Notes under the pieces: model-generated
Seen by the model: the letters and a program-made list of their open reading frames with translations, nothing else
Told to the model about the DNA's origin: nothing
Database searches by the model: none
Made by a program: the position numbers and the translations under genes
In this document: positions 58,444 through 64,000 of the stretch, one piece after another
Layout: each line of letters starts with the position of its first letter
Position numbering within the stretch: the first letter of the stretch is position 1
Source: Serratia quinivorans
Lineage (GTDB): Bacteria; Pseudomonadota; Gammaproteobacteria; Enterobacterales; Enterobacteriaceae
NCBI GenBank assembly: GCA_900457075.1
Contig: UGYN01000002.1
Span: 1,116,001 to 1,180,000 of the forward strand
Direction of reading: 5' to 3'
DNA length: 64,000 nucleotides

Positions 58444-59019
58444 ATGAAAAGATTCATGGCGCTGGCGGGGCTGCTGGCCAGCCTGACGGCGCAAAGTGCC
58501 GAGCTGGAACCTGCGCAACTCATCCCGCATCCAGCGGAAAGCCGCTGCAGCGTATCGGCCAGCACCGACCAGATTGATTATGGCCGGCAGACCCGCTGGC
58601 AACTGCGGACTACGCCGGGTACGGCGTTGTTATCACCCGGGGAGCGCCCGGTAACCATCAGGGTAGCCTGCCCGTACCGCCAGACGCTACGCCTGAAGTT
58701 ACAAGGGGAAACTGGCCCGAGTGGTCGGCTGCGCTACGGTGATCGCGGTTATCTCCAGGTCCGGCTGGATAGCGCGCAAATAGACGGCCATCCGGCAAAT
58801 TTAACGCTGAGTCCTGCAGGAGAAGCGGAAACCACCGTGACGCTGCCCGCCATGATGCCAACCAATGCGGTGCTGACCGCCGGGGAGCCGGGGCGGGCTG
58901 AGATCGGCCGCAGCTTAAGCCTGCAAATATCGCTCACCCCTCTGCTGACCGAACAAGATAGCCGGGTCAGCGCTCAGACCGACAGCCGGGGTGCATTGTC
59001 GTTTGTACTGCTGGATTAA
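58444..59019 (+). CDS. Minor fimbrial subunit (possible tip protein)
   Basis: Exported protein of 191 residues directly after the usher (14-nt gap). Signal peptide FMALAGLLASLTAQSAE; two Cys (SRCSVSA and VACPYRQ) could form a disulfide. The last residues SRGALSFVLLD lie where a pilin donor-accepting groove or C-terminal strand would. It is too short for a two-domain adhesin, so a minor or tip-linked subunit is suggested by position only; the family was not recognised firmly. Confidence 0.6.
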   Translation: MKRFMALAGLLASLTAQSAELEPAQLIPHPAESRCSVSASTDQIDYGRQTRWQLRTTPGTALLSPGERPVTIRVACPYRQTLRLKLQGETGPSGRLRYGDRGYLQVRLDSAQIDGHPANLTLSPAGEAETTVTLPAMMPTNAVLTAGEPGRAEIGRSLSLQISLTPLLTEQDSRVSAQTDSRGALSFVLLD

Positions 59020-59083
59020 TCACCCTCGCCCACCGGGCAAGGACAGTTCGCCGGAAAGGCGTTTAATCGGACAGGAGAGTCCC

Positions 59084-59551
59084 ATGATGACCGTATTGTT
59101 GCCCCCGCATCTGGCAGAGAAATTAACGCCGAACGAACGCCAGGTGCTGCAGGCCCTGCTCAACGGGCAGGACCTGACCGCCATTGCCAGGCAGCGTAAC
59201 CGCAATATCCGCACCGTCAGCAACCACAAGCAACGGGCGATGGAAAAACTGGGCCTGAACAACAACGCCATGCTGTACGCGCTGGCCGCCCTGCTGAGTC
59301 CGCCCTTGCCGCAGGCCTCCCCTCAGCAAATGCAGTCGCTCTCGCCGCGGGAGCATCGGGTGCTGGCGGGCCTGCTGCAGGGTAAAACGGTGGGCGCGAT
59401 TGCCCGCGAGCAGCATAAAAGCATCAAAACCATCAGCCTGCAGAAACAACGGCTGATGGAGAAACTGAGGTTATGCAGTGCGGTAGACTTGTTCAGGTCT
59501 GCGCCCGGACAGGCGCAGACGCTGTTGGCCAACTGGGGGCAGGTTTTTTAA
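59084..59551 (+). CDS. Regulator with two tandem LuxR-type HTH domains
   Basis: Protein of 155 residues consisting of two GerE/LuxR-type DNA-binding domains and a short linker. HTH1 spans about 14-71 (LTPNERQVLQALLNGQ, IRTVSNHKQRAMEKLGL) and HTH2 about 86-140 (LSPREHRVLAGLLQGK, IKTISLQKQRLMEKLRL), repeating with a period near 72 residues. There is no receiver or ligand-binding domain. The start ATG 59084 follows AGGAGA; an adjacent ATG at 59087 is possible. Last gene of the fimbrial cluster and convergent with malZ. Likely a cluster regulator; targets unknown. Confidence 0.8.
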   Translation: MMTVLLPPHLAEKLTPNERQVLQALLNGQDLTAIARQRNRNIRTVSNHKQRAMEKLGLNNNAMLYALAALLSPPLPQASPQQMQSLSPREHRVLAGLLQGKTVGAIAREQHKSIKTISLQKQRLMEKLRLCSAVDLFRSAPGQAQTLLANWGQVF

Positions 59552-59567
59552 GGGGAGCCTGGCCAGA

Positions 59568-61391
59568 TTAGCCTGTTAGCCGCCACAGGCTTACCGTCTC
59601 TTTGCCCAATTGCAGCGAGATCGCGTTTTGCGTGTCATTCAACTCGCCATCCCCTTCCAGCCGTTGCCATTGGCCTGCGGCCAGCAACGGGCTGTGTGGC
59701 AGGGTCACGCTGCCGTTACCGTCACGCTGTAACGCCACCAACACCTGTTCCTGTTGGTAAATACGCACAAACACCAGCGTTTCAGCGGCGGCATGCAGCA
59801 CCTGACAACCGCCGCGGCGCAGCGCCAGACTCTGTTTGCGCAGCGCCGCCATGCGCTGGTACAGGGCCAACAGGTTCTGATCCCACTGGCTTTCATCCCA
59901 CGGAAAAGGCTTGCGGCAGAACGGGTCGTTGGCCCCATCCAGACCAATCTCGTCGCCATAATATAGGCAGGGTACGCCTATCCAGCTCATCAGCCACACC
60001 GCCGCCATGCGCATCCGCGCCTGATTGCCCTGTAATAGCGTCAGAAAGCGCGCAGTGTCATGGCTGTCGAGCTGGTTGAACTGAATCAACTGACGGCCAT
60101 GCGGCAGCCCGGCTCGATAACCGTCCATCCACTGGGCGCAGTCCGCCGCATCCATCTGCACCGGATGGTGCGCCACGTCCAGTCCGGCGAGGAACCCCCG
60201 CACCGGCAGGGCAAAGCCCATGTAATTCATTGCCGCATCTTCCACGCCGGCATGCAGCCAGCGACGAGCGTCGCCAAAATGCTCGCCCAGCACGTAGGCC
60301 TGCGGGTTTTCCTGTTTAACCGCCTGATAAATGCCCGCCAGATGCTGCAAATTGCCGGTAGCGCCCCCGTTCTCACCCAGCATGTGCACCACATCCAGCC
60401 GCCAACCGTCGATGTTGTACGGCGGCCGCAACCAATGGCGCACCACACTGGCGTCACCGCGATAAATCGCTTCCGCTACCTGCGGTTCAGCGAAGTTAAG
60501 CTTCGGCAGGCTGGCATTCCCTTTCCAGTCGAGCGCGCGGCCATCGGGGTAGAAATTGAACCAACCACGGTAAGGTGAATCGGGGTGATGGCAAGCGCCG
60601 TTATCCCCTTGCTGGTGGCGGTCAAACCACGGATGCGAATCGCCGGTATGGTTAAACACCCCGTCCAGCACCAGTTTCATCCCCACCTTGTGAGTACTCA
60701 CTCGCAAACGCTGCAGGGCGGCGTTGCCGCCGAGATAGGGATCGACCTGGTAATAATCTTCGGTATCGTATTTATGTACGCTGGGCGCGGTGAAAATCGG
60801 ATTCAGATACAACGCCGTCACGCCCAGCTGCTGTAGATAAGGCAGTTTTTGGCTGATGCCATCCAGATCGCCACCGTAGAAGGTGGACGCAGCATGCCGG
60901 TCTTCCAGCGGATGGTGCCAATCCTGACGCACAACATCACAACCGGCCGCATGATGACGATAGCTGCCGCTCTGAATGCCGTGTTCCCCCCCGCTACTGG
61001 AGAAGCGATCGGGGAAAATTTGATAGAAAACCTGATCCGCCACCCAGGCCGGGCTGCGGTCGGGCACGTCGACCGCAAACTGCGCCAACTGCCCCGGCGG
61101 CGTCAGCGACCAACCCTGGGGGCCGAACCATTGCTGACTGGCGGCCCAAACCAGCTTGAAGCAGTAACGACGGGTTGGCTCACCCTCATTGAGCGTCAAA
61201 CTGGCCTGATAGCGATGCAGCCCGTCAATATGCTGCACTTTCATCGTCAGCAACCATTCTTCATTATCCGGCTCGGCGCGTAAAAACACCCGTTCGGGCA
61301 CATCATCACCCTGTAACCACAGCGTGATATCAAGACGTTGCCCCTTCTTCACCACGAAGGGCGGGACCGGTTGATGCCAGGCGTTAAGCAT
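59568..61391 (-). CDS. malZ: Maltodextrin glucosidase MalZ
   Basis: Cytosolic alpha-glucosidase (GH13) of 607 residues (E. coli 605) that removes glucose from the reducing end of maltodextrins. An N-terminal starch-binding-like domain precedes the barrel: [55 protein letters not shown], nucleophile Asp in [13 protein letters not shown], acid/base Glu in [12 protein letters not shown] and [12 protein letters not shown]. The start ATG 61391 ([13 protein letters not shown]) agrees with E. coli. The upstream 61480-61520 has GGGAGGAG and GGGGTGGAG strings that partly resemble MalT boxes; not convincing. Confidence 0.95.
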   Translation of the reverse strand: MLNAWHQPVPPFVVKKGQRLDITLWLQGDDVPERVFLRAEPDNEEWLLTMKVQHIDGLHRYQASLTLNEGEPTRRYCFKLVWAASQQWFGPQGWSLTPPGQLAQFAVDVPDRSPAWVADQVFYQIFPDRFSSSGGEHGIQSGSYRHHAAGCDVVRQDWHHPLEDRHAASTFYGGDLDGISQKLPYLQQLGVTALYLNPIFTAPSVHKYDTEDYYQVDPYLGGNAALQRLRVSTHKVGMKLVLDGVFNHTGDSHPWFDRHQQGDNGACHHPDSPYRGWFNFYPDGRALDWKGNASLPKLNFAEPQVAEAIYRGDASVVRHWLRPPYNIDGWRLDVVHMLGENGGATGNLQHLAGIYQAVKQENPQAYVLGEHFGDARRWLHAGVEDAAMNYMGFALPVRGFLAGLDVAHHPVQMDAADCAQWMDGYRAGLPHGRQLIQFNQLDSHDTARFLTLLQGNQARMRMAAVWLMSWIGVPCLYYGDEIGLDGANDPFCRKPFPWDESQWDQNLLALYQRMAALRKQSLALRRGGCQVLHAAAETLVFVRIYQQEQVLVALQRDGNGSVTLPHSPLLAAGQWQRLEGDGELNDTQNAISLQLGKETVSLWRLTG

Positions 61392-61640
61392 GACTTTCCT
61401 CCTGCTGTACAAAACGAAATCGACGACGTTATTCAATGCCACGAACAATGCCACGTTGAGTGCCAGCCCCCCTCCTCTTTGGCCGGTAAACTCAGGGAGG
61501 AGCCGGGGGGTGGAGATAGTCGGTCAGCGGCAAGCCTATGTAAAAAAGGGTAAAAAGACGCACATTACGGCCCGCAGCCATTAGGCTAACGTGTTTTGAG
61601 TCTATTGGATATTTTTTGCACATTTTTTAAAGGAGCGGCA

Positions 61641-62906
61641 ATGCAACAACAGATAACCCTGTGGCTGGAGAAGTTCGGGCTGGAATTTAGCGGGGTGATG
61701 TCTCTGCTGATGGTGCTGGGGCTGATCGTCCTGATTTCGGTGGTGATCCATCTGGTGCTGCACCGCGTAGTGCTGAGGGCAATCCAGCGCCGTGGCCAGC
61801 AATCGCAACGCGTATGGCAACAGGCAATCACCCAATATAAGCTGTTCCAGCGTATGGCGTTGTTATTGCAGGGGGTGATCATTAATCTGCAGGCGGTGCT
61901 GTGGCTGCACGCCGGTGGTCAGACGCAGGCGGTTATCGTCACCGCCGCCCAGGTGTGGATCATGGGCTTCGCCCTGCTGTCGCTGTTTTCCCTGTTGGAT
62001 ACGCTGTTGGCGATGCTGCGCCAAAGCCCGATTTCGAACCAGTTGCCGCTGCGTGGCATTTTCCAGGGGCTGAAGCTGGTAGCCGCCATCCTGATTGGCA
62101 TCATGATCGTCTCCTTGCTGATGGGTAAGTCACCCTTGCTGCTGCTCAGCGGCCTGGGGGCGATGACCGCGGTGCTGATGTTAGTGTTCAAAGACCCGAT
62201 CCTCGGTTTGGTGGCTGGCATTCAGCTTTCCGCCAACGATATGCTTAGCATCGGCGACTGGCTGGAGATGCCGAAATACGGCGCAGACGGTGCAGTCACC
62301 GACATCGGCCTGACCACGGTAAAAGTGCGCAACTGGGATAACACCGTCACCACCATCCCGACTTACGCGCTGATCTCCGACTCTTTTAAAAACTGGCGAT
62401 CCATGTCGGAATCCGGCGGGCGGCGCATCAAGCGCAGCATCAATATCGACACCACCAGCGTGCATTTTTTGTCGGATGAAGAACAACAGCGGCTGAACCG
62501 CAACCCGCTGCTGCAACGCTATCTGAACGATAAAACGCAGGAGTTAAGCCAACATAACCAGCAGATTGCCGTAGATCTCAGTTCCCCCCTCAACGGCCGC
62601 CGCCTGACCAACCTTGGCACGCTGCGCGCTTATCTGGTGGCGTACCTGCGCGCCCACCCGAATATTCATCAGAATATGACGCTGATGGTGCGCCAATTAG
62701 CACCAACGCCGGAGGGCCTGCCGCTGGAGATTTACGCCTTCACCAACACCACGGTCTGGGCGGAATACGAAAGTATTCAATCGGATATCTTCGACCATAT
62801 TCTGGCGGTGATTAACGAATTCGACCTGCGGGTACATCAAACGCCAACCGGCAACGACATGCGCAGCATGCTCAGCCAGATGCGCCAGGCGCCCGACCTT
62901 TCCTGA
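61641..62906 (+). CDS. Miniconductance mechanosensitive channel, YbdG type
   Basis: MscS-superfamily channel of 421 residues, similar to E. coli YbdG (MscM) which opens on mild osmotic downshock. About five transmembrane helices, then the pore helix and beta domain with the strongly conserved [53 protein letters not shown] and [20 protein letters not shown]. The ATG at 61641 follows AGGAG by 7 nt; an upstream start at 61596 is less likely. Divergent from malZ. Confidence 0.93.
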   Translation: MQQQITLWLEKFGLEFSGVMSLLMVLGLIVLISVVIHLVLHRVVLRAIQRRGQQSQRVWQQAITQYKLFQRMALLLQGVIINLQAVLWLHAGGQTQAVIVTAAQVWIMGFALLSLFSLLDTLLAMLRQSPISNQLPLRGIFQGLKLVAAILIGIMIVSLLMGKSPLLLLSGLGAMTAVLMLVFKDPILGLVAGIQLSANDMLSIGDWLEMPKYGADGAVTDIGLTTVKVRNWDNTVTTIPTYALISDSFKNWRSMSESGGRRIKRSINIDTTSVHFLSDEEQQRLNRNPLLQRYLNDKTQELSQHNQQIAVDLSSPLNGRRLTNLGTLRAYLVAYLRAHPNIHQNMTLMVRQLAPTPEGLPLEIYAFTNTTVWAEYESIQSDIFDHILAVINEFDLRVHQTPTGNDMRSMLSQMRQAPDLS

Positions 62907-63007
62907 CGCAGGTTGACGTAACTGTTTCTGCCGGTAATGACTCTCAACCCAGGGACAACGGATGTCTCGGTCCGCTTCTCTTTCGGCATAAAAACCGCGT
63001 TAATGCG

Positions 63008-63301
63008 TTGATTACCGCCCGCAGAAGGAAAAGAGGATTGCTGAAATCATTACGCCACCGGCTGTTTACCCTGCTGGCCACGCTGCTGTTTATTGGCTGC
63101 CTGCACAGCGCTTCGCTGGACGAAAGCCATATGAGTCGGACCTTGCAGCCGGCGCTGAGCGCCCTGAGCAGCAATATGCAGGATATCCGCGAAGTGCTGG
63201 CGCGCGCAGCAGGAGAAGGGAAGGAAGAACGGCTGAACGACAGCAGCCTGCGCATCGAAGCTCGCTCCTCCGGTGACGATGAGCCAGAGGAAAAACGTTA
63301 A
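63008..63301 (+). CDS. Small predicted membrane/exported protein, unknown
   Basis: Open frame of up to 97 residues with no ATG start: TTG at 63008, or TTG at 63038 preceded by AAGGAAAAGAGGA, giving 87. A basic N-terminus is followed by one hydrophobic segment (LFTLLATLLFIGCLHSA), then a charged soluble tail ending GDDEPEEKR. The Cys in FIGCLHS could suggest a lipobox but the pattern is poor. Not recognised. It sits alone between the channel gene and the proY end; a hairpin CCGGC/GCCGG follows it. Confidence 0.45.
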   Translation: MITARRRKRGLLKSLRHRLFTLLATLLFIGCLHSASLDESHMSRTLQPALSALSSNMQDIREVLARAAGEGKEERLNDSSLRIEARSSGDDEPEEKR

Positions 63302-63382
63302 AAAACACCGGCGCATAGCCGTAATGCCGGTTAGTTAAGCAAAATTCTGAATAAGAATGTACGACGTTGTTTAAGTGGGCGT

Positions 63383-63470
63383 CCCCCTCTCCCGAGGGAG
63401 AGGGCCGGGGTGAGGGGCTTTCGCGTTGGTTTGTATCCCCTCACCCTAACCCTCTCCCAAAGGAGAGGGA
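63383..63470. repeat. Palindromic dispersed repeat (REP/MITE-like)
   Basis: Left arm 63384-63417 (CCCTCTCCC, GGGAGAGGG, GGGGTGAGGGG) is the imperfect reverse complement of right arm 63436-63469 (CCCCTCACCC, CCCTCTCCC, GGAGAGGG). The CCCTCACCCTAACCCTCTCC type of sequence is common between genes in many gammaproteobacteria (general knowledge). No coding content. Confidence 0.7.
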
Positions 63471-63523
63471 ACAAGATCACCTTAACTTACAAGCATTACG
63501 GCGCATGGCCGGTGTTTTCATTT

Positions 63524-64000
63524 TCAATCCTGCTGCTGCGCCAGCACCGCCAGCTTCTTCTGGTGGTTGAGCTTGAAGTAGTAGCCCGCCAGCAGTACCA
63601 CCACCCAGACCAGACCGGCGTACAGCGATACGCGGGTGGTTGGGAAGTAGCCAATCAGACCGATGATAAACACCAGGAAGACGATCGCCACTACCGAGGT
63701 GAACACGCCGCCACGCAGCGGGAAGGCTAGGTTTTTCACCTGATCTTTGCTCAGGCTGCGACGGAAGGCAATCTGCGAGAACAGGATCATGATCCACACC
63801 CACACGGTGGCGAAGGTCGCCAGGGAGGCAATCACCAGGAACACGTTTTCCGGCATGATGTAGTTGAGATACACCGCCAGCAGCAGCGCCAGCATCATCA
63901 CCACCACCGTGACCCACGGAATACCGCGTTTGGAGACCTTGCTGAATATCTTCGGCGCGTGGCCCTGTTCAGCCATGCCGTGCAGCATGCGGCCAACGCC
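63524..64000 (-). CDS. proY: Proline-specific permease ProY, 5' part cut by window edge
   Basis: C-terminal 158 residues of an amino acid permease of the APC family, best matching ProY (cryptic proline transporter in enterics). Visible: GRMLHGMAEQGHAPKIFSKV, RGIPWVTVVVMMLALLLAVY, LNYIMPENVFLVIASLATFA and the last helices ending LKLNHQKKLAVLAQQQD. The frame is open to the right edge, so the N-terminal two thirds lie outside. Location near malZ agrees with E. coli. Confidence 0.88.
   Translation of the reverse strand, partial: GVGRMLHGMAEQGHAPKIFSKVSKRGIPWVTVVVMMLALLLAVYLNYIMPENVFLVIASLATFATVWVWIMILFSQIAFRRSLSKDQVKNLAFPLRGGVFTSVVAIVFLVFIIGLIGYFPTTRVSLYAGLVWVVVLLAGYYFKLNHQKKLAVLAQQQD

Noticed and set aside
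61480..61530. MalT boxes upstream of malZ
   Set aside because: GGGAGGAG and GGGGTGGAG strings only partly match the GGGGATGAGG core; spacing and orientation do not convince.

Overview
The window is a stretch of chromosome from an enteric gammaproteobacterium, most likely Serratia or a close Yersiniaceae relative. This is inferred from gene order and protein similarity recalled from memory; no database search was run. The backbone follows, in reverse, the cof-ybaE-queC-fadM-ybaV-ppiD-hupB-lon-clpXP-tig-bolA-yajG-ampG-cyoABCDE-yajR-yajQ-panE-yajL-thiI-xseB-ispA-dxs-yajO-pgpA-thiL-nusB-ribE-ribD-nrdR-yajI ... secFD-yajC-tgt-queA-acpH ... malZ ... proY order known from E. coli.

Region by region. 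(1) 1-13.6 kb: cof end, ybaE, queC, fadM, ybaV, then the proteostasis block ppiD-hupB-lon-clpX-clpP-tig and bolA, mostly on the minus strand. Heat-shock (sigma32) promoter signatures stand before lon and clpP. (2) 14-21.4 kb: yajG, ampG and the complete cytochrome bo3 operon cyoABCDE with a clear sigma70 promoter and two palindromes upstream. (3) 21.5-36 kb: yajR, yajQ, panE-yajL, thiI, the isoprenoid operon xseB-ispA-dxs, yajO, and the minus-strand nrdR-ribD-ribE-nusB-thiL-pgpA series. (4) 36-43.4 kb: a full tetrathionate respiration locus, ttrBCA divergent from the two-component system ttrSR, sitting where E. coli has tsx and yajD. (5) 43.5-49.7 kb: queA-tgt-yajC-secD-secF and acpH. (6) 49.7-59.6 kb: an accessory block between acpH and malZ: a 2-Cys peroxiredoxin with an OxyR-like site, a periplasmic gamma-glutamyltranspeptidase, and a chaperone-usher fimbrial cluster. 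(7) 59.6-64 kb: malZ, a YbdG-type mechanosensitive channel, a small unknown gene, a dispersed palindromic repeat and the 3' part of proY.

The most interesting system is the fimbrial cluster. A FimB/FimE-like tyrosine recombinase ends inside an 18-bp inverted repeat (17/18 match) whose partner lies about 290 bp further on, just ahead of the first pilin gene. The layout and size closely resemble the E. coli fimS phase switch, with a single dedicated recombinase. A promoter-like sequence inside the element points away from the pilins, so the sequenced state looks OFF. Downstream come two tandem near-identical DUF1120-type pilins with diverged centres, a chaperone, an usher, a minor subunit and a 155-residue regulator made of two tandem LuxR-type helix-turn-helix domains and nothing else.

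Four genes (queC, yajO, acpH and the fimbrial chaperone) carry five single-base insertions, each lengthening a short homopolymer. Because the downstream protein sequence resumes intact every time, sequencing error is at least as likely as real gene decay.
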